Position numbers and translations under genes: made by a program. A DNA stretch of 64,000 bases from Candidatus Aminicenans sakinawicola JGI OTU-1. GTDB taxonomy: Bacteria > Acidobacteriota > Aminicenantia > Aminicenantales > Aminicenantaceae. The DNA is taken from NCBI GenBank assembly GCA_000493965.1, contig AWNV01000001.1, forward strand, positions 1 to 64,000, in the 5' to 3' direction. Shown in pieces: positions 18,109 through 27,175 of the stretch. The notes beneath the pieces are model-generated. The model did not search any database and was not told the origin of the DNA. It worked only from the letters and a program-made list of their open reading frames with translations. Within the stretch, counting starts at the first letter, position 1; each line of letters begins with the position of its first letter.

Positions 18109-18734
18109 ATAATGTAATAGTTGTTGGTGCTGGCGGTCATTGCAGGGTTGTACTTTCAATACTACGATCCTGTAGAAATTTCAATGTTATCGGAATAGCA
18201 GATAGGGATTCTAAAAATATTGGTGAAGAGATATCAGGAAGTGTTATTAAGTATTCATGGAATGATTTCAGAGAGATATATGAAAGAGACGCAAGACATG
18301 CAGTTATTGCCATTGGTGATAATAACGAAAGAAAAGAGCTTTTTTCCAGGCTCTCAAGCATAGGATTTGAGATACCAACGATTATTCACCCTTCAGCAAT
18401 AATAGAAAAGGATGCAGTTCTGGGAAATGGTTGTGTAATCTGTATGGGAGTTAAAATTGGCACAATGGTCTTTATAGGAAAGAACTGCATTGTTTATACT
18501 GGCTCAATCATTGATCACGAGGTAAAAACAGGAGATCATGTGTTCATAGCACCTGGCTGTAATATTGCGGGAAGGGTTACAATCGGAGATGGCAGTTTTG
18601 TCGGTATCGGCAGCACTATAAAAGAAAAGATTATTGTAGGTGAAAAGGCAGTGATTGGAGCTGGTTCGGTAGTAATTAGTGATATTAGTGATAATACTAC
18701 TGTTGCAGGCGTGCCGGCTAAGACCATAAGATGA
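18102..18734 (+). CDS. legH: NeuD/PglD/LegH-type sugar acetyltransferase
   Basis: 210 residues: an N-terminal Rossmann-like UDP-binding part (VIVVGAGGHCRVVLSIL) and a C-terminal left-handed beta-helix of hexapeptide repeats (IHPSAIIEKDAVLGNGCVIC, VFIGKNCIVYTG, VTIGDGSFVGIGSTI, VIGAGSVVI, AGVPAKTIR). His in SIIDHEVKTGDHV fits the catalytic base seen in PglD/NeuD proteins. It would acetylate the 4-amino group made by the LegC-type aminotransferase at 22356. It is coupled to the LegI-like gene by a 7-base overlap and to the next gene by ATGA. Confidence 0.85.
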   Translation: MVDNVIVVGAGGHCRVVLSILRSCRNFNVIGIADRDSKNIGEEISGSVIKYSWNDFREIYERDARHAVIAIGDNNERKELFSRLSSIGFEIPTIIHPSAIIEKDAVLGNGCVICMGVKIGTMVFIGKNCIVYTGSIIDHEVKTGDHVFIAPGCNIAGRVTIGDGSFVGIGSTIKEKIIVGEKAVIGAGSVVISDISDNTTVAGVPAKTIR

Positions 18735-19612
18735 TCTATATTTCTTCTGCAGCTGTAAATAGCTCTTCTATAAAAGATTCTGTTAGCAAACTTGCTGGTA
18801 TTGGTATTCGTAATATTGAGCTTACCGGAGGGACTGAATATTGTGCTGATATATTAACGATACTTAAGAGCTATAAGGAGAAATATTCTTTGAACTTTCT
18901 TATTCATAATTATTTTCCACCTCCCCAAAAAGACTTTGTTCTAAATATTGCGAGCCATAACGAAACAACAAGACTAAACAGTGTTAATTTTGTTAAAAGA
19001 AGTATAAATTTAGCGCATGATTTAGAAATAGACCGCTATACATTACATCCGGGCTATGCAAGAGATTTTTATCCTTCTTCCAGCGATGATTACTTCATGC
19101 CTGATGATTCTCCAGGCATAAGTTCAGGGCTTGCTTTTACTATTATGTTAAGATCAATTTCAATGATTAAGGGATATGCTGAAGAAAAAGGAGTTAAGAT
19201 AGGTCTGGAAAACCTGTTTCCAACTGATGATGCGCCTGAGAGTTCATTGTTATGTATCCCTGCTGATATAATTCAGTTTCTTGATTATTTTGATAAGGAT
19301 GATAACATAGGCTTTTTATTAGATTTAGGACATCTTTTGATCTCTGCAAATTATTTTGGCTTTAATAAAGATGATTTAATCAACACACTTAGTATAAAAT
19401 ATCAGAACAAGGTTTTTGGGATCCATTTATCAGGAAATGATGGGAAGAAAGATCACCATACCCTTTTATCTCCTGATTGCTGGCAACTTAGGGCAGCACA
19501 GAGATTCGATCTGGAAAAGACACCAATAACCATTGAATGCAGGAAGTTTAATACTAAAGAAATTTTCAAGCAATATCAGATGGTTAAAAATATCTTAGAA
19601 AGGGAAGTTTAA
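18731..19612 (+). CDS. Xylose-isomerase-like TIM barrel (sugar-phosphate isomerase/epimerase family)
   Basis: 293 residues of the AP-endonuclease-2/xylose-isomerase-like TIM-barrel family. Likely metal ligands are Glu in GLENLFP, Asp and His in LLDLGHLL, His in GIHLSGND and Glu in TIECRKF; these lie in the usual order on strands of the barrel. Members isomerise or epimerise sugars and sugar phosphates, or cleave lyase substrates, with a divalent metal. The gene starts in an ATGA overlap with the acetyltransferase, so its substrate is probably a sugar of the same pathway. No reaction can be assigned. Confidence 0.72.
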   Translation: MIYISSAAVNSSSIKDSVSKLAGIGIRNIELTGGTEYCADILTILKSYKEKYSLNFLIHNYFPPPQKDFVLNIASHNETTRLNSVNFVKRSINLAHDLEIDRYTLHPGYARDFYPSSSDDYFMPDDSPGISSGLAFTIMLRSISMIKGYAEEKGVKIGLENLFPTDDAPESSLLCIPADIIQFLDYFDKDDNIGFLLDLGHLLISANYFGFNKDDLINTLSIKYQNKVFGIHLSGNDGKKDHHTLLSPDCWQLRAAQRFDLEKTPITIECRKFNTKEIFKQYQMVKNILEREV

Positions 19613-19614
19613 GT

Positions 19615-21297
19615 ATGTTATATGATATCCAATCAATAATGGTCACGGAAAATAAAAGTATCTTTGAGGTCATGAAGGCTATCAATGAATCAGCCTCAAA
19701 ATTTGCCATGATTGTGGATAGCCAGGAACGTCTGAAGGGAATTGTTACGGACGGAGATATCCGTAGAGGGTTCTTAAACGGGCATGATGCAGGCGAACCT
19801 ATAAAAAACATCATGAATAGCTCACCTGTTGTCGTAAAAGAAGGTTTGAGTCGAGAGGCAATGCTGGAACTGGTTAGTGAAAAGTATGCCCAGATACCCG
19901 TATTAGACGATAAAGGCCGTATAAAGGGGATTATAACATTTAAGGATAAGAGTGTCTTACTGGATGCCAAATCCAGGCGGATCTGTGTTATTGGGTTGGG
20001 ATATGTCGGTCTGACATTATCGGTTGTCCTTGCTGAATTTGGATTTAAAATTTTTGGATATGATACTGACAGCGGGCTGATTGAAAAAATTAAGAATGGA
20101 TACGTGCCTTTTTATGAAGACAATTTAGAGGCTTGCCTGCATAGATATATTGGGAAAAATCTAATCCTTGTTTCTGATCTTTCTGCATGTAAAGTGGATA
20201 CTTATATCATATCAGTTGGCACGCCGGTTGATCCTGAGACAAGGAAACCTATAACTGATGATATTGAGAAAGCCGCCAGGAAAATTGCCAAATTTATAAA
20301 GCCTGACGATCTGGTTATTTTACGCTCTACTGTTCCAGTGGGAACTACAAGAAATGTTATATTACCGATCCTGAATGACCTGTCAAACCTCAAGGCAGGT
20401 GTTGATTACTATCTGGCCTATGCACCCGAAAGGACAATCGAGGGAAGGGCTATACCTGAAATCAAAGAACTGCCGCAGATAATAGGTGGATATGATAAGA
20501 AAAGTACGATGCTTGTTAACAGGATTTTCAGAGAGATTACACCTACGATTGTGGATGTAGGATCATTAGAAAGTGCAGAAATGGTTAAAATTCTGAATAA
20601 TACCTTTCGCGATGTTAAGTTCGGGTACGCAAATGAAATGGCATTGATATGTAAAGAACTGGGATTGGATATGGTTAAATTGGTGCAGGCTGCAAATCTA
20701 GGATACCCTAGGGATGAGATACCTGTACCGAGTCCTGGTGTTGGAGGGGCATGTCTTACGAAAGATCCCTACATTCTGATCCATTCATGTAAGGATTTAA
20801 AGCACCAACCCAAGATGGTATTACACTCAAGACAGATAAACGAATCTATTCCATTCCATATTGTTGAAGAGGTATATCAACAAATCATGCAGTTGAATAA
20901 AAAAACTGATAAATTAAAGATTTTTATTATTGGATTTGCCTTTAAGGGAGAGCCAGAGACTTCTGATGTTAGAGATTCAACTACCCTAGATCTTATAAAC
21001 CACTTTCGTAAAAAGGGAATTAGAGAAAGGTCTTTTTTTGGTTATGATCCAATTGTGTCTCAGAAAGAAATAGCTGCACGTGGTGTAACGCCTGTTTCTA
21101 TTGCTGAAGGTTTTAAGGATGCAGATGTGGTAGTGATTATGAATAATCATAAAAGCTACAAGAGGATGGATGTTTTTGATTTGTTAAACTCTGCCAGGCA
21201 TGACTGTATTTTTGTAGATGGCTGGTACACCTTTGAACCTAAAAACATAAAATCAGTCAATAACGTTAAATACATAGGAATAGGATGCAAAGGATAG
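19615..21297 (+). CDS. CBS-pair fused to UDP-sugar/NDP-HexNAc 6-dehydrogenase
   Basis: 560 residues. Residues 1 to ~118 are a CBS pair (GIVTDGDIRRGFL near 42-54), and residues ~122-560 a complete UDP-glucose/GDP-mannose-type 6-dehydrogenase: GLGYVG (127-132), a central domain with STVPVGTTRN and YAPERTIEGRA, and the catalytic Cys 380 in GGACLTKD. The closest general type is UDP-N-acetyl-mannosamine/glucosamine dehydrogenase (WbpA/WecC-like), which would supply the hexuronic acid nucleotide needed by the WlbA/WbpD fusion. The CBS part resembles that of the PtmE-like protein. Such a fusion is unusual for this enzyme. A good Shine-Dalgarno-like AGGGAAG precedes the start. Confidence 0.82.
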   Translation: MLYDIQSIMVTENKSIFEVMKAINESASKFAMIVDSQERLKGIVTDGDIRRGFLNGHDAGEPIKNIMNSSPVVVKEGLSREAMLELVSEKYAQIPVLDDKGRIKGIITFKDKSVLLDAKSRRICVIGLGYVGLTLSVVLAEFGFKIFGYDTDSGLIEKIKNGYVPFYEDNLEACLHRYIGKNLILVSDLSACKVDTYIISVGTPVDPETRKPITDDIEKAARKIAKFIKPDDLVILRSTVPVGTTRNVILPILNDLSNLKAGVDYYLAYAPERTIEGRAIPEIKELPQIIGGYDKKSTMLVNRIFREITPTIVDVGSLESAEMVKILNNTFRDVKFGYANEMALICKELGLDMVKLVQAANLGYPRDEIPVPSPGVGGACLTKDPYILIHSCKDLKHQPKMVLHSRQINESIPFHIVEEVYQQIMQLNKKTDKLKIFIIGFAFKGEPETSDVRDSTTLDLINHFRKKGIRERSFFGYDPIVSQKEIAARGVTPVSIAEGFKDADVVVIMNNHKSYKRMDVFDLLNSARHDCIFVDGWYTFEPKNIKSVNNVKYIGIGCKG

Positions 21298-22307
21298 AGA
21301 TCAACACCCTTGGAAAAACTTTGGTCACCGGGGGTACAGGATTCGTAGGATCCTATCTGACAAAGAGATTGGTGGATGAAGGTGCTTCTGTTCGTGTTCT
21401 TGACAACAACATAAGGGGAATGGTTCAAAGACTTGAAGGTTATCTGGATAAGGTTGAATACATAGAAGGAGATGTTACAGATTTTGATCAGGTTTATGCA
21501 GCCTGCAAGGGAATTAATACCCTGTTTCACCTTGCCTTCATTAATGGCACAGAGAACTTCTACAGAATACCTGAAAAAGTGCTTGAGGTGGGTGTCAAAG
21601 GTGCCTTGAATACACTTGATGCAGCTATGAGATGTGGCATAAGCAATTATTTAGTCACTTCATCGTCAGAAGTTTATCAGGAGCCAACACATATTCCCAC
21701 TTCAGAAGGGGAGAGGCTTGTCATTCCTGATGTTAAAAATCCGAGATTTTCATACAGCGGAGGAAAGATAATAACTGAGCTTTTAGCGATACACTATACT
21801 GCAAAAAGCAGCTTAAGAACTGTGATATGCCGTCCACACAATTTTTATGGTCCTGATATGGGGGTGGGTCATGTTATCCCACAACTTATACTGCGTATGA
21901 AAAAACTGAGTGAGAATTTTCAAACTAGAGAGATCGATTTTCCGATTCAGGGAACAGGAGAAGAGACCCGGGCATTCTGTTACATAGATGATGCTGTTGA
22001 AGGAATACTCCTGTGTGCCACTCAAGGGAAAAGCCGAGAGATTTATCATGTTGGTGCTGAAGATGAAATTACCATTGCTGATCTCGCTGAAGAGATTGCC
22101 GGACTGCTAGGATTGAGGATTAATATAATATCCGGCGAGCGTCTCACGGGAGGAACAAGAAGGAGATGCCCGAGTATAGCCAAAATACATGCGCTGGGAT
22201 ATGAGCCCAAGATATCCTTAAGGGATGGACTAATAAAAACAATCGACTGGTATGTCAATGACACCGGTCCACGATATCCCGTTAAAAACGAAGAAATCAT
22301 AAGATGA
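21285..22307 (+). CDS. NAD-dependent sugar epimerase/dehydratase
   Basis: An extended SDR of 340 residues: TGGTGFVGSYLTKRL near residues 15-29, TSSSEVYQEPT for the catalytic Ser region, and YSGGK as the Tyr-Lys pair. The CRPHNFYGPDMGVGHVIPQ stretch is like those in nucleotide-sugar epimerases. It overlaps the dehydrogenase by 13 bases and lies 48 bases before the LegC-like aminotransferase. It could epimerise or dehydrate the uronic acid or amino-sugar nucleotide made by its neighbours; the specific reaction is unknown. Confidence 0.8.
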   Translation: MQRIEINTLGKTLVTGGTGFVGSYLTKRLVDEGASVRVLDNNIRGMVQRLEGYLDKVEYIEGDVTDFDQVYAACKGINTLFHLAFINGTENFYRIPEKVLEVGVKGALNTLDAAMRCGISNYLVTSSSEVYQEPTHIPTSEGERLVIPDVKNPRFSYSGGKIITELLAIHYTAKSSLRTVICRPHNFYGPDMGVGHVIPQLILRMKKLSENFQTREIDFPIQGTGEETRAFCYIDDAVEGILLCATQGKSREIYHVGAEDEITIADLAEEIAGLLGLRINIISGERLTGGTRRRCPSIAKIHALGYEPKISLRDGLIKTIDWYVNDTGPRYPVKNEEIIR

Positions 22308-22355
22308 AACATTCAGAAATTAACGGTACTGAATAACAGGAGGAGGTAATTCAAA

Positions 22356-23471
22356 ATGAAAAATATTCCCGTTGCAAATCCATACATCGGTGAAGAAGAG
22401 GCGAAAGCTGTATACAAAGTGGTTAAGTCCGGATGGTTAAGCATGGGTAAGAGGGTTGAGGAATTTGAAAGGGATTTTGCTAAGTATGTAGGAGCCAAAC
22501 ATGCTATCGCAGCCAATAGTGGAACCACCGCTTTACATCTTGCCTTGATTGATTTGGGTATTGAGGAAGGTGATGAAGTACTTGTTCCTGATATAACATT
22601 TATCTCAACAGCTAATGTTGTTTTATATGAACGAGCCGTGCCGGTTGTGGTGGAGTGTGATCCAAAAACTTATAATATCTCCCTAGAGGATGCTGCAAAG
22701 CGAATAACAGGTAAGACAAAGGCCATAATTGCGGTGGACATGAATGGGATGCCGGTTGATTATGACCATGTGCTTGCTTTTGCAGAGGAAGCTGGTTTGA
22801 GTGTTATTGCTGACAGTGCCGAATCGCTCGGGGCTGTCTACAAGGGGAGGAAGGTTGGATCAATCGCTCCCATACATATATTCAGTTTCTTTCCAAACAA
22901 GAATATAACCACAGGTGAAGGAGGAATGATCACAACAGATGATGATAAAAAAGCTGCCTTAGTACGGCAGCTCCGCAACCAGGGGCAGGATTATCGGTAT
23001 CATCATATTCACCTTGGATATAACTATCGCATGACCGATGTTCCAGCAGCCATCGGGATCCAGCAACTCAAGAAATTAGAATTTATCCTGGAGGAGAAGT
23101 ATAGGATAGCAGAAAGATATAACAGAGCCTTTAAGGAAGATCCTGATATTTTCCCTCCTTTCATACCGAAATATGTCGATCGTCATTCCTGGTATATGTA
23201 TGCAGTTTCATTAAGAGAAGGATTGGACCGTGACAGAGTTGTATCTGAATTAAAATCGAAAGGGATAGACACTCGATTGAGTTTTCCTCCTATTCACATC
23301 CAGCCCTACTATCAGAAGAAATTTGGCTATAAAGATAATTCCTATCCTGTAAGCTACAAAGCGTGGAATCAATTGATTGATTTGCCAATATGGGTTGGTC
23401 TTACGGTTAAGGATCAAAACTACATCATTGAAAACCTCAGAGATATTGTGAAAAAGATGGACTCAACATGA
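22356..23471 (+). CDS. legC: DegT/DnrJ/EryC1-type sugar aminotransferase (LegC-like)
   Basis: 371 residues of a PLP-dependent sugar aminotransferase. The substrate-binding N-terminus is VANPYIGEEEAKAVYKVVKSGWLSMG, and SGTTALHLAL is the phosphate-binding turn. DSAESLGAVYKGRKVG is the conserved region before the PLP Lys, which is Lys 182 in FFPNKNITTGEGG. It would aminate the 4-keto sugar made by the LegB-like enzyme. A WbpE-like role on the 3-keto uronic acid is a possible alternative, because no other aminotransferase is in the window. A strong Shine-Dalgarno (AGGAGGAGG) supports the start. Confidence 0.85.
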   Translation: MKNIPVANPYIGEEEAKAVYKVVKSGWLSMGKRVEEFERDFAKYVGAKHAIAANSGTTALHLALIDLGIEEGDEVLVPDITFISTANVVLYERAVPVVVECDPKTYNISLEDAAKRITGKTKAIIAVDMNGMPVDYDHVLAFAEEAGLSVIADSAESLGAVYKGRKVGSIAPIHIFSFFPNKNITTGEGGMITTDDDKKAALVRQLRNQGQDYRYHHIHLGYNYRMTDVPAAIGIQQLKKLEFILEEKYRIAERYNRAFKEDPDIFPPFIPKYVDRHSWYMYAVSLREGLDRDRVVSELKSKGIDTRLSFPPIHIQPYYQKKFGYKDNSYPVSYKAWNQLIDLPIWVGLTVKDQNYIIENLRDIVKKMDST

Positions 23472-24172
23472 AAGTACTGGGCATAATCCCTGCACGTGGC
23501 GGTTCCAAGCGGGTTCCGAGCAAGAACATAAGGCATCTTGCTGGCAAGCCTTTGATTGCTTATACCATTGAGGCCGCATTGCAGTCCACTCGAATTGATC
23601 GGCTCATTGTATCGACGGATAACAGCAAGATTGCAGAAGTCGCTCAAAAATGGGGAGCTGAGGTGCCTTTCCTGAGACCTGCTAACTTAGCCAAAGATGA
23701 TACACCTGACCAGCCAGTCTTCCATCATGTACTCCGGTGGTTGAAAGGGAACGATGGATACGAGCCTGATATCGTCGTGAACTTAAGGCCTACCACTCCA
23801 TTTAAAACGCCAGAGATTATTGATAAAACGGTTCAGAGACTAATAGATACTGATGCAGATATTGTAAGGACAATGACATTGGTAGAAGGGGTTCACCATC
23901 CTTACTGGATGTATAAATTATCTGAAGATGGAAGTGCTGAGCTTTTTTCAGGTGACATTAAACTCAGCAAATATTATAGACGTCAATTTCTTCCTCCTGT
24001 TTATCGAATCAATGGTGTAGTTGATACTATGAAGACACAGGTCATTTATGAGGGAAGTATTTTAGATAACAAGAACATGAAAGGATTAGTAATTTCTGAA
24101 AAAGAATCGATGGATATCGATACCGAGTTTGATCTTATGCTCTGTGAATGTATTTTGAATTTTCAAGAGTGA
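23468..24172 (+). CDS. CMP-nonulosonic acid synthetase (LegF/NeuA-like), copy 2
   Basis: 234 residues with the CMP-sugar synthetase signature IIPARGGSKRVPSKNIRHLAGKP at the N-terminus, STDNSKIAEVAQKWGAEVPFLRP and NLRPTTPFKTPEIID, and a C-terminal IDTEFDL metal/CMP region. It starts in an ATGA overlap with the LegC-like gene. It pairs naturally with the LegI-like synthase of the same block, whereas the copy at 5926 lies beside the other NeuB-like synthase. This is the last gene of the nonulosonate blocks; a 190-base AT-rich gap follows. Confidence 0.9.
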   Translation: MKVLGIIPARGGSKRVPSKNIRHLAGKPLIAYTIEAALQSTRIDRLIVSTDNSKIAEVAQKWGAEVPFLRPANLAKDDTPDQPVFHHVLRWLKGNDGYEPDIVVNLRPTTPFKTPEIIDKTVQRLIDTDADIVRTMTLVEGVHHPYWMYKLSEDGSAELFSGDIKLSKYYRRQFLPPVYRINGVVDTMKTQVIYEGSILDNKNMKGLVISEKESMDIDTEFDLMLCECILNFQE

Positions 24173-24250
24173 AAATAGTTTTGCAATATCAGACTGAGCT
24201 TTTTAAAAAAGCATTACTTCCAAAAATATTTGAGTGAATCTTTTTTGGTT

Positions 24251-24279
24251 TTGCGAATAGAAATTTTATTGTAGATAAT
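24251..24279 (+). promoter_or_regulatory. Possible sigma70-like promoter before the GT-C/LamG gene
   Basis: TTGCGA (24251-24256), a 17-base spacer and GATAAT (24274-24279) lie in the 190-base gap between two clusters of different composition. The gap breaks the otherwise overlapping gene order, so a new transcript may start here. AT-rich DNA gives many chance matches, so confidence is low. Confidence 0.3.
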
Positions 24280-24362
24280 AATTTGCTTTATGAAACGTGT
24301 GGATTACTCAATATGTGGTAACATCTAATTTTGAGTGGCACTACAGCTTGGGATAGGACTGA

Positions 24363-27155
24363 TTGATGAAATTTCGTATATTAGGGAAAAAAGATCCGAA
24401 CATAGTATTTCTTTTTCTATCTGTTTTAATATCTTTGATTTTTCTAAGTAGTATGCTGAAATACGGTCCTATTGATATTGAGTATTATAATAGTGGGCCA
24501 ATATTTTCAGCTCTAATACGAGCTCAAAACCTTCTAAAAGGTCAATTTTTGCTTTGGTATGACGGAATAGGTTTTGGCACTCCTTTTCCAATAACTCCAC
24601 TGATTGAACTTCACCCATTTTTTATTTTATCGACATTTCTTTCAATGAAAATAGTACGTTTATTATTTTGGATAATACACCTGAGCGCAGGTTCTTTCTT
24701 CTTTATGAAGTTATGTAGATTACTTAATCTGTCAAGGTTGATGTCCATGATAAGCGGCTTTTTATATGTTTTTTCATTACCAACTATTAATTATGCGATT
24801 ACGGATGACTGGGTTAGTCCATTCGCAGGTTGGACTATGTTTCCCATAATTGTTTTTTTTATATATAATTTTTTTTTACAAAATAAAGGAAAGTTTAATT
24901 ATTTGATCTTTTTATTACCAATAATTTTAGCTTTCACAATTTACAATGCCCCAACCTTTTTGAATTCATGGATAATTTTATTTTTTTGTATGCTTTTAAT
25001 CTTTTTATATCATCCTAAAAAATATAAATTTAAACATTTACTTACTGTCTTTATTCTCACCTGCATCTTGGTTGCTCCAAGATATTATTATATATTAAAT
25101 GAAATTCCATTTTTTCCAGATGATTTAACCCATCGAACTCAAGGCCCTCTCGCTTTAAAGCATATAATTAGCAATGAATTCACACCTTTTAATATTGATT
25201 TATTTCGTTCAATAGCTAATAACAGTTTTTCAACTTGGTGGTCAAATGCTATTTATAGCTTAAAGTACCATGATGCTGCCAGAACTTCATTTACTGGTTT
25301 TGTATATTTTATTTTGGCATTTACTGGAATTGCGATATTATGGCGGTATTTACGTGGTAAGTCAAAACAGATCTTAGATGCGATAAAAGCTTCTGCCGTG
25401 TTAGGTTTTCTATTATCTTTAATTTTTTCAATACTACCTAAAAGTATTTTTTTAAACACAATTCATCCATGGCAATTTAGAGATCAGACTATTTTTTTCG
25501 GCATAATAGTTGCAGGTATTCAACTTCAAAGGCTAAAGGGAGGAGTTTTAAAAAATTTTAAAATAATTATTCCATTATTAATTATTATCCAGATGGCTCA
25601 TGTTTTAGCCTATACGAGGTACCATGTTTTTATTTATCCTTCTAAGAGGCCCACAAGGAATTATTTTAAATCCCCAGAAAAAGATGGCAGATTCCTAAAT
25701 TGGCTTATGTATTACAAGCAATCTAAAAATAAACGTATTCTGCTTTCTCCAAGGATAGAGTATGAATTTGAAAATCCAAAAAAAGAACTTATCTCAGAGG
25801 GCTTTTACGCCATGTCAGATTTAAATCTTCATGCCGGCTTAAATCCTGTAAATGGTATTTTTAAGGGTGTTTCTATGGACAGAATTTGTCCCTCTTCTGT
25901 GTTCTCAGCAGGTTTGATAAAAAGTAATTATGACTTGCTGAAAAACTCAGCTTTATTAGATATTGCTGGGATCAATTTTCTATTAGTGCATGAGTCAGAA
26001 TTGGGCAAATCAGATTTTCTTCGTAATTTATGGCCGAATGGAATAAAAACTGAAGTAGATACATCTCAGAATAAATTCCGAGGCAAAAGTGTTTTATTTG
26101 AAGGAATAGAAGGCCCAATACAACTATTTAAAAAGAAAGATTGGGCATTCGGCAGCGGTGATTTTACTGTTGACTTCTGGGTGAAATTTACTAACATTTC
26201 TGGCACCCAAGTTCTCGTTGGATACCCATATTATAGTCCTAGAAAGGCATGGCAGATTGCCTGGGAAAAAGAGTTTGAAAGTCTAAAGTTTTCCTATAGT
26301 ACAGATGGAAGTGATAACACAGATGCGAGATTTCCCTGGTCAGCATCAGCGGATACCTGGTATCATATAGCATTAGTTAGAGATGAATCAGATCTTAAGG
26401 CATTTGTTAATGGTACTCAGATAGGAAGCAAACATCACATGATCGATGTTTCAATACATGATTCAAAGGATCCACTTTATATTGGATCAAGAGGCACAGA
26501 GGAGCATTTCAACGGGTGGTTAGCAGAGATATGTATCTCAAAAGGTATTGCTCGTTGGACCTCTAATTTTATCCCGCCTTCAAATGAAGACTTAACTAAT
26601 TTATATACAAAGTCATTGCTTCACTGTAATGGAACAGAGGAATTTTACACTTGTTTTCACTTTAAAAATACTCATGTATGGTATTTATTACAAAATAAAG
26701 ACGCATGGCCAAAAGCATTTTTCATATCAGAAAAAGCATTAACCTCTAAAATAGATTATCGTCCAGAATGCGGTCATAGCAGATTTCTCTGTGCAGATTT
26801 GGATGGATGTTTATCATATAGGGAAGGAGGCAAGGTTAGCATAAAAGGAGATAATTGCTCCTATGAATTAGATTTTACTCCTAAAAAAGAGGCTTCAGTT
26901 ATTGGATTATCTAAATTATATAGACCTGAATGGAAGGCAATTGCAAATAATGGAGAAAAATTAGAGATTAAACCCCTCTTCAATGCCTTTATAGCTATAA
27001 AAGTGCCTCCAGGCGTATCCCGGATATCTCTTGAATTCAGGCAACCTCTGAGGATTTTGTTGTTGTATCTCTCTCTAATTACTTTTGTCTCATGTCTTTT
27101 ATTGACCTGTATTTTTCTCTTTAAACAATCTAAATGTTCTAAGGACTATTCATAA
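24363..27155 (+). CDS. Large GT-C/YfhO-like membrane protein with an inserted LamG-type domain
   Basis: 930 residues. Residues ~15-410 hold roughly ten hydrophobic membrane segments with an Asp-rich first loop (YYNSGPIFSALIRAQNLLKGQFLLWYDGIG), like GT-C lipid-dependent glycosyltransferases of the YfhO type. A periplasmic region follows, and a last TM segment lies at ~900-922. Within the periplasmic part, residues ~566-755 are a LamG/concanavalin-like jelly roll (NKFRGKSVLFEG, GSGDFTVDFWVKF, TWYHIALVRDES, FNGWLAEICISKGIARWT). The YfhO-like sequence resumes with VWYLLQNKDAWPKAFFIS. The jelly roll thus looks like an insertion that may bind carbohydrate. The gene is strikingly AT-rich compared with the nonulosonate genes before it. 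Confidence 0.7.
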   Translation: MMKFRILGKKDPNIVFLFLSVLISLIFLSSMLKYGPIDIEYYNSGPIFSALIRAQNLLKGQFLLWYDGIGFGTPFPITPLIELHPFFILSTFLSMKIVRLLFWIIHLSAGSFFFMKLCRLLNLSRLMSMISGFLYVFSLPTINYAITDDWVSPFAGWTMFPIIVFFIYNFFLQNKGKFNYLIFLLPIILAFTIYNAPTFLNSWIILFFCMLLIFLYHPKKYKFKHLLTVFILTCILVAPRYYYILNEIPFFPDDLTHRTQGPLALKHIISNEFTPFNIDLFRSIANNSFSTWWSNAIYSLKYHDAARTSFTGFVYFILAFTGIAILWRYLRGKSKQILDAIKASAVLGFLLSLIFSILPKSIFLNTIHPWQFRDQTIFFGIIVAGIQLQRLKGGVLKNFKIIIPLLIIIQMAHVLAYTRYHVFIYPSKRPTRNYFKSPEKDGRFLNWLMYYKQSKNKRILLSPRIEYEFENPKKELISEGFYAMSDLNLHAGLNPVNGIFKGVSMDRICPSSVFSAGLIKSNYDLLKNSALLDIAGINFLLVHESELGKSDFLRNLWPNGIKTEVDTSQNKFRGKSVLFEGIEGPIQLFKKKDWAFGSGDFTVDFWVKFTNISGTQVLVGYPYYSPRKAWQIAWEKEFESLKFSYSTDGSDNTDARFPWSASADTWYHIALVRDESDLKAFVNGTQIGSKHHMIDVSIHDSKDPLYIGSRGTEEHFNGWLAEICISKGIARWTSNFIPPSNEDLTNLYTKSLLHCNGTEEFYTCFHFKNTHVWYLLQNKDAWPKAFFISEKALTSKIDYRPECGHSRFLCADLDGCLSYREGGKVSIKGDNCSYELDFTPKKEASVIGLSKLYRPEWKAIANNGEKLEIKPLFNAFIAIKVPPGVSRISLEFRQPLRILLLYLSLITFVSCLLLTCIFLFKQSKCSKDYS

Positions 27156-27175
27156 TTTAAGGAAAGGCTCACAAA

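Noticed and set aside
24198..24212. Palindrome GCTTTTTAAAAAAGC after the second CMP-synthetase as a terminator
   Set aside because: It has almost no loop and no T tract after it, so it is unlikely to fold as an intrinsic terminator.
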